64,000 bases of DNA from Geoalkalibacter sp. Lineage in GTDB: Bacteria > Desulfobacterota > Desulfuromonadia > Desulfuromonadales > Geoalkalibacteraceae. Both the position numbers and the translations under genes were made by a program. The notes beneath the pieces are model-generated. The model was given only the letters and a program-made list of their open reading frames with translations. It was not told where the DNA came from and made no database searches. How positions within the stretch are numbered: the first letter of the stretch is position 1; each line of letters begins with the position of its first letter. The stretch covers positions 27,244 through 91,243 of the forward strand of contig NZ_JAUWAV010000008.1 of NCBI RefSeq assembly GCF_030605225.1. The letters run 5' to 3'. Positions 46,796 through 56,197 of this stretch are shown here, one piece after another.

Positions 46796-47293
46796 ATGGA
46801 AAGTATTTTTCTGGCCCTGGGCTCCAACCTCGGCGAGCGCGAAGAGACGCTGCGCCAGGCCCGGACCTTGCTGCAACGCGCCGAAGGCCTCAATATCCTG
46901 GCCTGGTCGGCCATCTATGACACCGAACCGGTGGGCGGGCCCGAAGGTCAGAACCCCTATCTCAACGCGGTGCTCGTCGGCACCACCGAGCTTTCTCCCA
47001 CGGAGCTGCTGCGCCTCTGTCAGGACATCGAACGCAGCTGCGGCCGCGAACCCGGCGAGCACTGGGGGCCGCGCGCTCTGGATATCGACATCCTCTGCTA
47101 CGGCGATCTGGCGCTGGATACCCCGGAGCTGATTCTTCCCCACCCACGGCTCCACGAGCGCCGCTTCGTGCTGGTGCCGCTGTGCGATCTGGCCCCCGAT
47201 CTGGTGCATCCCCTGCTCAAGAAGAGCATGCGGCGTTTGCTGGCCGATCTCGATGCGGTCCCGCGGGTGGCGTCCTACCTGGAAAACTGGTGA
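46796..47293 (+). CDS. folK: 2-amino-4-hydroxy-6-hydroxymethyldihydropteridine diphosphokinase (HPPK)
   Basis: The 165-residue enzyme shows the HPPK motifs IFLALGSNLGERE at the start, YDTEPVGGPEGQNPYLNAV and GPRALDIDILCYGD with the Mg-binding aspartates, and LPHPRLHERRFVL. It transfers pyrophosphate from ATP to the pterin in folate synthesis. Length is typical. It is followed at once by a small putative metal-binding protein and a cytochrome on the same strand. No other folate gene is nearby. Confidence 0.95.
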   Translation: MESIFLALGSNLGEREETLRQARTLLQRAEGLNILAWSAIYDTEPVGGPEGQNPYLNAVLVGTTELSPTELLRLCQDIERSCGREPGEHWGPRALDIDILCYGDLALDTPELILPHPRLHERRFVLVPLCDLAPDLVHPLLKKSMRRLLADLDAVPRVASYLENW

Positions 47294-47297
47294 AATC

Positions 47298-47561
47298 GTG
47301 ACACGCCTGCTGATTCTGGCCCTGCTGGGGTTTCTCGTCTATACCCTGTGGAGCGCCTTGCGTCGCGCCCTGAGCGGCCCGCCCCCGTCGCGGGCGCCGC
47401 GCGCCTCGGCGCGCGGCGCCCGCGGCGAGGACATGGTCCAGGACCCTCTGTGCGGCACCTACGTGCCGCGCGGCGATGCCCTGGAAAGCCAGATCGGCGG
47501 CGAGCGCCGGTATTTCTGCTCGGCGCGGTGTCGCGACGCCTTTCGCGAAAAACAGGGATGA
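47298..47561 (+). CDS. Small PP0621/TRASH-like protein with possible metal site
   Basis: The 87-residue protein begins with a transmembrane helix (about 2-18). It ends with a treble-clef-like segment MVQDPLCGTYVPRGDAL and RRYFCSARCRDAF, holding three Cys residues (CG..., C..RC). It matches a small widespread family often annotated PP0621. Function is unknown; metal binding is likely from the cysteines. It starts at GTG 47298, five bases after the folK stop. The next gene starts 20 bases later. Confidence 0.7.
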   Translation: MTRLLILALLGFLVYTLWSALRRALSGPPPSRAPRASARGARGEDMVQDPLCGTYVPRGDALESQIGGERRYFCSARCRDAFREKQG

Positions 47562-47580
47562 TCGGGAGTCGTTTGCGACC

Positions 47581-48009
47581 ATGAAGCTGTTTTTCCTTCT
47601 TCCGTCTCTGCTGCTGAGCCTGCTCGGCACGACCCTCTCGGCCTCGGCCTATGACCCCCATTCGAGCTGCGTGATCTGCCATGGGGATCGCGAGCGGATG
47701 CGCGCCCTGGGCGCCGAGGCCATGTACCTTGATCCGCGTCAGGTCGACGAGCAGATCGGCATGGCCGGCGTGCCTACTTGCAGCGACTGCCATCTCGGCA
47801 ACCCCAGAGCCTTCGACAAGGACCGCGCCCATGCCGGGATGCTTGAAGCGGTGCTGCCCCTCTCGGGACGTGGCGATCGCCGGCTGCTCAACCCCGAGGC
47901 CCGTGTCGCCGACTTTCGCTGGCACGATCGCCATCTGCTCGGAGAAGTCTTTCGCCCCGGCCTCACCACCAACACCTGTATCCGCTGCCATCCCCCCGGC
48001 GGCCTTTGA
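47581..48009 (+). CDS. Periplasmic trihaem c-type cytochrome (possibly truncated)
   Basis: The 142-residue protein has a signal peptide (about 1-22) and three haem-binding motifs: CVICH, CSDCH and CIRCH. The last haem motif sits eight residues from the end ([10 protein letters not shown]), and histidines that could be axial ligands are present between the motifs. The layout looks like the N-terminal third of a longer multihaem protein, so it may be a fragment or a small electron carrier; the sequence alone cannot decide. It has a signal peptide but only a distant GGGAG site. The next gene follows by 29 bases. Confidence 0.75.
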   Translation: MKLFFLLPSLLLSLLGTTLSASAYDPHSSCVICHGDRERMRALGAEAMYLDPRQVDEQIGMAGVPTCSDCHLGNPRAFDKDRAHAGMLEAVLPLSGRGDRRLLNPEARVADFRWHDRHLLGEVFRPGLTTNTCIRCHPPGGL

Positions 48010-48038
48010 CCCGACCCCACAGCCCAAGGAGAGTCCCC

Positions 48039-48686
48039 GTGAAGTTTTTCATCGATACCGCCGACGTCCATGAGATCCGCAAAGCCGTCGAACTCGGCCT
48101 GGTCGACGGCGTCACCACCAATCCCTCGCTCATCGCCAAGAGCGGCCGCGATTTTCGCGACGTCATCAACGAAATCACCGCCATCGTCGACGGGCCGATT
48201 TCCGCCGAAGTCATCGCCACCGATGCTCCCGGCATGGTGCGCGAGGGCCAGGAACTGGCGAAAATCAACCCGCGCAACATCGTCATCAAGGTGCCCATGA
48301 CCGAGGAAGGCCTCAAGGCCACCCGCATCTTCGCCTCCGAGGGCATCAAGACCAACGTCACCCTGGTGTTCAGCCCGGTGCAGGCGCTGCTCGCCGCCAA
48401 GGCCGGCGCCACCTACGTCTCGCCCTTCGTCGGGCGTCTCGACGACGTCGGCCACGACGGCATGGAGGGCATCGACGATATTCGCAGTATCTTCGACAAT
48501 TACGGCTACACCACCGAGATCATCGTCGCCTCGGTGCGCTCGCCCCTGCATGTGCTGCGCGCGGCGCTCATCGGCGCCGACATCTGCACCATCCCCTACG
48601 GCGTCATCGCCCAGCTGAGCAAGCACCCCCTCACCGACGTCGGCCTGAGCAAGTTTCTCGCCGACTGGGGCAAAAGCGGCATCTAA
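48039..48686 (+). CDS. Short-form transaldolase (fructose-6-phosphate aldolase / TalC type)
   Basis: A 215-residue TIM-barrel protein beginning [16 protein letters not shown], with [17 protein letters not shown], the Schiff-base lysine in [13 protein letters not shown] (about residue 85) and [14 protein letters not shown]. This is the short transaldolase family that serves the non-oxidative pentose phosphate pathway (sedoheptulose-7-phosphate plus glyceraldehyde-3-phosphate) in many bacteria lacking the long type. GTG 48039 with GGAGAG upstream fits the family start. A good terminator follows. Confidence 0.93.
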   Translation: MKFFIDTADVHEIRKAVELGLVDGVTTNPSLIAKSGRDFRDVINEITAIVDGPISAEVIATDAPGMVREGQELAKINPRNIVIKVPMTEEGLKATRIFASEGIKTNVTLVFSPVQALLAAKAGATYVSPFVGRLDDVGHDGMEGIDDIRSIFDNYGYTTEIIVASVRSPLHVLRAALIGADICTIPYGVIAQLSKHPLTDVGLSKFLADWGKSGI

Positions 48687-48719
48687 AGCGGCCGCGCCGG
48701 TTTTTTCGAATGCTTGTCC

Positions 48720-48758
48720 AAGCCCGGATCTTCCCGCGTGGAACGTCCGGGCTTTTTT
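48720..48758 (+). terminator. Intrinsic terminator after transaldolase
   Basis: AAGCCCGGA (48720-48728) pairs with TCCGGGCTT (48746-48754), and a T-run follows to 48758. Confidence 0.85.
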
Positions 48759-48797
48759 CTCTCCGGCACGCGGGACGAATTTTTCGGGAGACTAAAA

Positions 48798-48968
48798 ATG
48801 GTCAGGCCTCTTGACAGTCTGATTGAAAAACAAGTAATTGTGTATACGGCCTTGGCCAGCTATCGCGGCATTCTCAAGGAAGTGACCGAGGACGCGGTGA
48901 TGCTGCGCGGCGCCCGGGGCTGGCATGAAATCCCCATGGCGCGGGTCAAGGACATTCGCCCCGGGTGA
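48798..48968 (+). CDS. Tiny Sm-like (Hfq-like fold) protein
   Basis: A 56-residue protein. The pattern VIVYTALASYRGILKEVTEDAVMLRG, followed by HEIPMARVKDIRPG, fits the Sm fold: strand, loop, bent strand, then a final strand. Sm proteins form rings that bind RNA. It is shorter than Hfq and lacks the Hfq KH motif, so it may be a different Sm-type family. GGGAG lies eight bases before the ATG. It stands alone between a terminator and the sucC promoter. RNA binding is inference only. Confidence 0.55.
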   Translation: MVRPLDSLIEKQVIVYTALASYRGILKEVTEDAVMLRGARGWHEIPMARVKDIRPG

Positions 48969-49083
48969 GGAGCGTGCGATTTTTCGCCACCTGCGGCGGG
49001 GACTGACCGGCGCAGCCGCTCTCCGGAGGCTGCCGCGCAAGGGTCGCCGCGGCTTGGAGCCTGGTTTGTTCCGTATACTGAGC

Positions 49084-49099
49084 TGGCACTCATTTTGCT
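49084..49099 (+). promoter_or_regulatory. Sigma-54-type -24/-12 promoter of sucCD
   Basis: TGGCACTCATTTTGCT matches TGGCAC-N5-TTGCT at every consensus position. Transcription would start near 49110, about 104 bases before the sucC ATG. A small hairpin, CCACCC/GGGTGG, lies at the predicted 5' end. Confidence 0.75.
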
Positions 49100-49213
49100 C
49101 TGCGTAGATGCGGCCCACCCCACGCGGGTGGTTCATTGGTTGGATCAGCGAACGGTTCGGTTGTCGCGGTTTGACGGCGGCGGCTTTTCTTCAACCCAGG
49201 CGAGGATGAGCGT

Positions 49214-50383
<1,170 letters not shown>

Positions 50384-50399
50384 GGAGGAGAACCGTCCG

Positions 50400-51272
<873 letters not shown>

Positions 51273-51298
51273 TGTTTTCGCGCTGAGACACCCAGCAA

Positions 51299-51334
51299 AA
51301 AAGCGCCGGAGGAGCAAATTCCTCCGGCGCTTTT
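51299..51334. terminator. Intrinsic terminator after sucD
   Basis: A 15-base perfect stem, AAAAGCGCCGGAGGA (51299-51313) and TCCTCCGGCGCTTTT (51320-51334), with a six-base loop. A and T runs flank it on both sides. Confidence 0.9.
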
Positions 51335-51391
51335 GACTTTGGTGGGGCGCCGGCTAAAATTGGGCACTCGCGCTTGTTGAAAGGGGACATT

Positions 51392-52237
51392 TTGCCTGCC
51401 ATGCCCGTGGAAACCCCGACCATTTTATTGGCGTTCGGTTTGACGCTCTTCGCCGGATTGGCGACCGGTGTCGGCAGTGCCCTGGCGTTTTTCACCCGCA
51501 CCACCAATACGCGCTTTCTGTCCGTCGCCCTGGGGTTTTCCGCCGGGGTGATGATCTATGTGTCCTTCGTCGAGATTTTTTTCAAGGCGCAGGAGGAACT
51601 GGTGGCGGGGCTGGGCCTCAACGCCGGGGCCTGGGCGACGGTGCTGGCGTTTTTCGGCGGGATTGCCTTCATCGGCATCATCGACCGCGTGGTGCCCAAT
51701 TACGAAAACCCCCACGAACTGCACAGCGTCGAGGAGATCGGGCAGAAGCTCGAAAGCCTGCCGAGCGACGAGGCGCATGACTTCAGCAAGCTGGGGCGCA
51801 TGGGCGTGTTTACCGCCCTGGCCATCGCCATCCACAATTTTCCCGAGGGGCTGGCCACCTTCATGGCGACCCTCAATGATCCCAACCTCGGCTTCGCCAT
51901 CGCCATCGCCGTGGCCATCCACAACATACCCGAAGGCATCGCCATCTCCGTGCCCCTGTATTACGCCACGGGCAGCCGGCGCAAGGCCTTCAAGTATTCC
52001 TTTCTCTCCGGCCTGGCCGAACCCCTGGGCGCGCTGGCGGGATTTTTCCTGCTGGTGCCGTTTTTTTCGCCGGTGATGGTCGGCGTCATCTTCGCCGGGG
52101 TGGCGGGCATCATGGTCTATATTTCCCTCGATCAACTGCTGCCCGCCGCCCAGGAATTCGGCGAGCACCATCATTCCATCGCCGGGCTCATCTCCGGCAT
52201 GGCGGTCATGGCCCTGAGTCTGCTGCTGCTTTTGTAG
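51392..52237 (+). CDS. zupT: ZIP-family zinc transporter ZupT
   Basis: A 281-residue inner-membrane protein with eight predicted helices. HNFPEG and HNIPEG, the metal-binding motifs of helices IV and V, are present, with a His/Glu-rich loop between helices III and IV. Family role: import of zinc and other divalent metals by the ZIP mechanism. The start is set at TTG 51392, five bases after AAAGGGG; an ATG at 51401 is too far from that site and a TTG at 51374 is upstream of it. The last 32 bases overlap the end of the convergent HTH gene. Confidence 0.92.
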   Translation: MPAMPVETPTILLAFGLTLFAGLATGVGSALAFFTRTTNTRFLSVALGFSAGVMIYVSFVEIFFKAQEELVAGLGLNAGAWATVLAFFGGIAFIGIIDRVVPNYENPHELHSVEEIGQKLESLPSDEAHDFSKLGRMGVFTALAIAIHNFPEGLATFMATLNDPNLGFAIAIAVAIHNIPEGIAISVPLYYATGSRRKAFKYSFLSGLAEPLGALAGFFLLVPFFSPVMVGVIFAGVAGIMVYISLDQLLPAAQEFGEHHHSIAGLISGMAVMALSLLLLL

Positions 52238-52634
52238 GGCCGTCCTTGGTTTTATCGCGTGCGGCGGCCGGCTCGCGCGCCTCCTGTTCCTCCTGATCCC
52301 CCGCGAGAAACAACCCCAGCAACTCCCCGACCGTATGCTTGCTTTCCAGGGCGTGGCGCAGGGGCTGGTCGAGGTCGATCTCGTACTGGTTGCGCCGGCC
52401 GTCGCGAAAGCGCCGCAGCACGGCGCAGGTTTCGAGATCGCGCACGATCTTCTGCACCGCCCGCTCGGTGATGCCGACCAGTTGCGCGACGTCGCGCAGG
52501 CGCGCGCCGGGATCGCGGGCCAGGCACAACAGCACGTGGGTGTGGTTGTTGAGAAAGGTCCAGTCGCTGCCGGAGGCTTTGGGGGGGCGCTGGGCGCGGC
52601 TTGTGGGCATGGGTTCCTCGGGACGCGCGGTCAT
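52206..52634 (-). CDS. Winged-helix transcriptional regulator
   Basis: A 142-residue protein whose central part is a winged helix (about 27-95): LCLARDPGARLRDVAQLVGITERAVQKIVRDLE and a wing RRFRDGRRNQYEID (quoted in parts). The polar C-terminal tail is Glu/Ala/Lys-rich. It is the last gene of the purK-purE-sbtA-sbtB run; the sbtB stop and this ATG form a TGATG overlap. An internal ATG at 52610 with GAGGA five bases upstream is an alternative start. It is a candidate regulator of bicarbonate uptake or purine genes; no ligand domain is visible. Confidence 0.75.
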   Translation of the reverse strand: MTARPEEPMPTSRAQRPPKASGSDWTFLNNHTHVLLCLARDPGARLRDVAQLVGITERAVQKIVRDLETCAVLRRFRDGRRNQYEIDLDQPLRHALESKHTVGELLGLFLAGDQEEQEAREPAAARDKTKDGPTKAAADSGP

Positions 52635-52936
52635 CAGAATTTATTGCCGCGGTGCACGTCCACGTCGCTCAGGTAGGCGACGATGGCGTAGTCCTCGAAA
52701 TAGGTCGCGGCCAAGTGGTCCAAAATAGCATGGGCCAGAGCGCTCTGACAAATGCTGGTGAGGCAGATGGTGCGGTTCTGATCCCAGTCGCCCTTGCGCT
52801 TGCCGCGCGCGCCCTCGCCGCGCACGTCGCAGACGGTGTAGCCGCTGACGCCGAGGCGCTTGAGATCGCGCACCAGATAACTTTCCAGGGCCGATTCGGC
52901 GATGATGGTGATGAGTTTGCGCTGGACCGGACTCAT
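52634..52936 (-). CDS. sbtB: SbtB-like PII-family protein
   Basis: A 100-residue PII-like protein with a T-loop-like stretch CDVRGEGARGKRKGDW (about residues 35-50). The start at 52936 has GGAGG upstream and lies four bases after the sbtA stop. SbtB in cyanobacteria binds adenine nucleotides and controls SbtA. This one lacks the long C-terminal redox (CGPEGC-like) tail known from some cyanobacterial forms. It probably senses adenylates and gates the neighbouring transporter. The assignment rests on the gene order and the PII fold. Confidence 0.75.
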   Translation of the reverse strand: MSPVQRKLITIIAESALESYLVRDLKRLGVSGYTVCDVRGEGARGKRKGDWDQNRTICLTSICQSALAHAILDHLAATYFEDYAIVAYLSDVDVHRGNKF

Positions 52937-52940
52937 GGGG

Positions 52941-53900
52941 TCAGCCTCCGAAGCCGTGGGCGAAGCGCGCCATCGCATGATAGATGGGAATGCCCGCCAG
53001 GATGTTGAAGGGAAAGGTGATGCCCAGGGATGCCGCCAGATAGAGCGTGGGGTTGGCCTTGGGCACGGCGATGCGCATGGCGGCGGGCGCGGCGATGTAG
53101 GAGGCGCTGCCCGCCAGGGTGGCGAGCACCGTGGTGCCGCCCAGCGAGAGGCCGCTCAGCAGCCCGGCGAGGGTGCCCAGCACCCCGCTGAACAGGGGCA
53201 TGGCCATGCCGAAGATGACCAGGAAGGGCCCGGCCTGGCGCAGATCGCCCATGCGTCGCGAGGTGATGATGCCCATTTCCAGCAGAAAGAGGGCCAGCGC
53301 GCCCTTGAACAGGCCGCTGAACAGCGGAGCGACGGCTTCGCTGCGCTCGGCGCCGCTGAGCAGGCCGACCAGCAGCCCCGCGACCAGCAGGTAGATGCTC
53401 TTGCCGAGAAACACCTCGTGCAGCAGCGGCCCCCATTTGATGCCGCCGGGCGTGGTGCGCAGCCGCGCGATGAAGATGCCGATGGCGATGGCCGGAATCT
53501 CCAGCACCACCAGCAGCACCGTGACGAAGCTCTCGTAGCTCTGGCCGATGCGCGCCAGATAGGCGATGACCACCGCGTAGGTCACGGCGCTCACCGAGCC
53601 GTAATGGGCGGCGATGGCGGCGGCGTCGGGACGGCCGAAGCCGCCCAGGCGCCGCAGCAGGTTGTAGGCCAGAATGGGGATGATCACCCCCAGCGCGATG
53701 GTCGCCAGGGAGGGCAGGAACACCTCGCCGGGCGAGGCCTTGGACAGCTCGATGCCGCCCTTGAGGCCGATGGCGAAGAGCAGATAGATGCTCAGGCTTT
53801 CATAGAGTTGGTCGGGGAAGCGCAGATCGGATTTGAGCAGACCGGCGACCAGGCCCACCACGAAACACAAAACGACGGGATCGAGCAGATTGTCGAACAT
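52941..53900 (-). CDS. sbtA: Sodium-dependent bicarbonate transporter SbtA family
   Basis: The 319-residue protein has about ten hydrophobic helices and begins MFDNLLDPVVLCFVVGLVAG. It matches the SbtA/DUF897 permease family, with LFAIGLKGGIELSK and AHYGSVSAVTYAVVIAYL. In cyanobacteria members import HCO3- with Na+. The gene is on the minus strand 31 bases after purE and directly before sbtB. In an anaerobic, probably heterotrophic or respiring bacterium, it may supply bicarbonate to carboxylases; the adjacent purK/purE step is the obvious candidate. Confidence 0.85.
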   Translation of the reverse strand: MFDNLLDPVVLCFVVGLVAGLLKSDLRFPDQLYESLSIYLLFAIGLKGGIELSKASPGEVFLPSLATIALGVIIPILAYNLLRRLGGFGRPDAAAIAAHYGSVSAVTYAVVIAYLARIGQSYESFVTVLLVVLEIPAIAIGIFIARLRTTPGGIKWGPLLHEVFLGKSIYLLVAGLLVGLLSGAERSEAVAPLFSGLFKGALALFLLEMGIITSRRMGDLRQAGPFLVIFGMAMPLFSGVLGTLAGLLSGLSLGGTTVLATLAGSASYIAAPAAMRIAVPKANPTLYLAASLGITFPFNILAGIPIYHAMARFAHGFGG

Positions 53901-53931
53901 CTCGGGAAAAGTGCCTCCGCGCTTGACTGGT

Positions 53932-54435
53932 TCAGGTCGGGGTCTGCTGCGATTCGAGAGCGGCCGCCTTGTCGAGGACGGTCTGCTTCTGGCGCTCCTT
54001 GAAGGCGCTCACCGCCTGGCGCACCTCGGGGTGTTTGATGCCGAGGATCTGCGCGGCGAGCAGGCCCGCGTTCTGCGCGTTGTCGATGGCCACCGTCGCC
54101 ACCGGCACGCCGCGCGGCATCTGCACGATGGAGAGCAGGGCGTCGAGGCCGTTGAGGGCGGTGACGTTGACCGGCACGCCGATCACCGGCAGGGACGTGA
54201 CGGCCGCCACCATGCCGGGCAGATGAGCTGCGCCGCCCGCCCCGGCGATGATCACCTCCAGGCCGCGCTCCGCGGCGGTGCGCGCGTAATCCATGAGGCG
54301 CTCCGGGGTGCGGTGGGCCGAAACGATGGTCATTTCATGGGGCACGCCGAACTGGGCGAGGATCTCCGCCGCCTGGCGCATGACCGGCAAATCCGAATCG
54401 CTGCCCATGATGATGCCGACTTCCGCTTTTCTCAT
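53932..54435 (-). CDS. purE: N5-carboxyaminoimidazole ribonucleotide mutase PurE
   Basis: The 167-residue class I PurE begins with [13 protein letters not shown], then [25 protein letters not shown] and [13 protein letters not shown]. It moves the carboxyl of N5-CAIR to give CAIR in purine synthesis. It is the partner of PurK, with which it shares an ATGA overlap. The C-terminal extension of about ten residues after the core is not unusual. It is followed by sbtA in the same direction. Confidence 0.96.
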   Translation of the reverse strand: MRKAEVGIIMGSDSDLPVMRQAAEILAQFGVPHEMTIVSAHRTPERLMDYARTAAERGLEVIIAGAGGAAHLPGMVAAVTSLPVIGVPVNVTALNGLDALLSIVQMPRGVPVATVAIDNAQNAGLLAAQILGIKHPEVRQAVSAFKERQKQTVLDKAAALESQQTPT

Positions 54436-55622
54436 GTCTGATCTTCTCCGTGGATTTTGAGGATGTTCTTGAGCTGAAGCGCGATTTCCAGAGCTTTTTC
54501 GGGGTTAGGGTCGAGCACCACCGCATGACCCATCTTGCGAAAAGGGCGCACCTCGCGCTTGCCGTAGAGGTGCACGCTTACACCGGGCAGGGCCAGGGCC
54601 TCGGCCAGCCCGACCACGCGCGGGCGCCCCTGGGCGCCAGGCTCGCCCACCAGATTGATCATGGCCGCCGGGGTGTGCTGATCGACGGCGCCCAGGGGCA
54701 GGCCGGCGATGGCGCGCAGGTGCTGGGCGTACTGGCTGGTCAGGCAGGCCTCGATGGTGTAGTGGCCCGAGTTGTGCGGGCGCGGCGCGACCTCGTTGAC
54801 CAGCAGCTCGCCCTGCTGGGTGAGAAACATTTCCACGCCGAAAATCCCCACGCCGCCGCAGGCCCTGGCGGTGCGCGCCGCCAGTTCGCGGGCGCGCTCG
54901 GCCAGCTCGGTGCTGATGCGCGCCGGGGCGAGCAGCAGGTCGAGGGCGTTGCTGCGCGGATCGAAGAGCATCTCCGCCACCGGGTAGGCGCGCACCTCGC
55001 CGTCGGCCGCGCAGGCCACCATCACCGCCAGTTCCTTGTCCACCGCCACGCAGCGCTCCAGCAGGCAGGGGCCGTCGAGAGCCTTGCCCAGGTCGGCCTC
55101 GTCGCGCAGCACCGCCACGCCGCGTCCGTCGTAGCCGCCGCGGCGCAGTTTCTGCACCAGGGGAAAGCCAAAGGCGCGCGCGGCTTCCTCGTTGAACTGG
55201 TCCAGGCGGATGAAGGGCGCCTGGGGCAGCCCGGCCTCGGCGAACAGCTCTTTCTGGCGCAGCTTGTCCTGGAGGGTTTCGAGCAGGCGCGGCGCGGGAT
55301 GGATGAGGGCGCCCTCGGCCTCCAAGGCCTGCAGGGACAGCGTGTCGATATGCTCCAGATCGTAGGTGAGCAGGTCGCTGCCCGCCGCCAGCTCGCGCAG
55401 CTTGTCGCCCTCGAAGAAGCCGCCGACGATCTGCCGGTCGCACACCTGACCGGCGGGCGAGGCGCTGGTCGGGTCGAGTACCTGTACGGTGAAGCCGAGT
55501 TTCTTGGCCTCCATGGCGAGCATCTTGGCCAGTTGTCCGCCGCCGACGATCCCCAGGCGCAGGGGCGGGCTAAGGGTCCGGGCGTCTTGCGTGGTCCAGC
55601 GAGAACGGGCGAGGTCGGGCAT
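54432..55622 (-). CDS. purK: N5-carboxyaminoimidazole ribonucleotide synthase PurK
   Basis: A 396-residue ATP-grasp enzyme. [20 protein letters not shown] near the start (in part) and [17 protein letters not shown] are the conserved PurK motifs. It makes N5-CAIR from AIR, ATP and bicarbonate. The start is set at ATG 55622 as it best fits the family; an in-frame upstream start at 55691 adds a poorly matching segment. It is the first gene of the five-gene run purK-purE-sbtA-sbtB-HTH. Confidence 0.93.
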   Translation of the reverse strand: MPDLARSRWTTQDARTLSPPLRLGIVGGGQLAKMLAMEAKKLGFTVQVLDPTSASPAGQVCDRQIVGGFFEGDKLRELAAGSDLLTYDLEHIDTLSLQALEAEGALIHPAPRLLETLQDKLRQKELFAEAGLPQAPFIRLDQFNEEAARAFGFPLVQKLRRGGYDGRGVAVLRDEADLGKALDGPCLLERCVAVDKELAVMVACAADGEVRAYPVAEMLFDPRSNALDLLLAPARISTELAERARELAARTARACGGVGIFGVEMFLTQQGELLVNEVAPRPHNSGHYTIEACLTSQYAQHLRAIAGLPLGAVDQHTPAAMINLVGEPGAQGRPRVVGLAEALALPGVSVHLYGKREVRPFRKMGHAVVLDPNPEKALEIALQLKNILKIHGEDQT

Positions 55623-55869
55623 GGGCGTCAAGGGTCTTTCTTCGCGGTTGGGCGAGTGCGGGTTAAAATACGAAAAAAAATTCGCGAACAAAATTTGACG
55701 AAATAATTATCCGAACCGTTTGCGGATGTCAACGGAAATTTGGGGGGTCTCCGCCGCGAACGAATGTTGCCGATGGGTAACGTCGCGGAAGGGCTCGGCC
55801 CCGGGGCGTCTTCCCTCGCAGGCGAGCGGCGACGTGCGCCTCGGTCGCCGCCAAATCAGGACATTCGTC

Positions 55870-55914
55870 AAACGTTACCCTTTGGTAGCGTTTGTTGAAA
55901 CAGGTTACGGTTTT
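55870..55914. repeat. Inverted and direct GGTTACG/AAACG repeats upstream of nrfA
   Basis: AAACGTTACC (55870-55879) and GGTAGCGTTT (55884-55893) form an inverted repeat with one G-T pair and a four-base loop. GGTTACGGTTTT (55903-55914) and GGGTAACGTC (55775-55784) repeat the half-site. This could be a regulator binding cluster. Confidence 0.45.
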
Positions 55915-56025
55915 GAAACTTGCATGGCTCTCGGTTAATTTAGGTAGATTAACAATTCTTTCCAACAAATCCTTTTTCCGACGAAGATCCCTGAATTGCA
56001 TGGTATTTTTTTTCGCCTGGACATG

Positions 56026-56054
56026 CTGGCACAATTCTGGAACAGGGCTATAAT
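56026..56054 (+). promoter_or_regulatory. Putative sigma-70 promoter of nrfA
   Basis: A perfect TATAAT (56049-56054) is preceded at 17 bases by CTGGCA (56026-56031), a modest -35 match (4 of 6). It lies 143 bases before the nrfA ATG. Confidence 0.5.
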
Positions 56055-56197
56055 TGGAAACCATATGTGCTTTTGAACAGTTGACCGATAGGCAATGGCG
56101 TAGCTCGAAAAAGGAGGTGATCGTCAAGCGCGGCAACCCCCCCCGGCATTGCTCAGATGAAGGCTGAACGTTGAATCAACCAGAGGAGAGAACAATC

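Larger units (their letters stand above)
55623..56197. other. 575-base intergenic region between purK and nrfA
   Basis: This AT-richer divergent region has no convincing gene. A 135-codon minus-strand frame (55729-56136) has atypical composition and no ribosome binding site. It contains the repeats at 55870-55914 and a TATAAT promoter for nrfA. Confidence 0.7.

Noticed and set aside
56027..56042. A sigma-54-like TGGCAC upstream of nrfA
   Set aside because: The -12 element is absent at the right distance (TGGAA instead of TTGCA). The TATAAT box at 56049 is a better promoter signal.
55729..56136. A 135-codon minus-strand frame between purK and nrfA
   Set aside because: No ribosome binding site, mixed composition and no family likeness. 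It covers likely regulatory sequence for nrfA.
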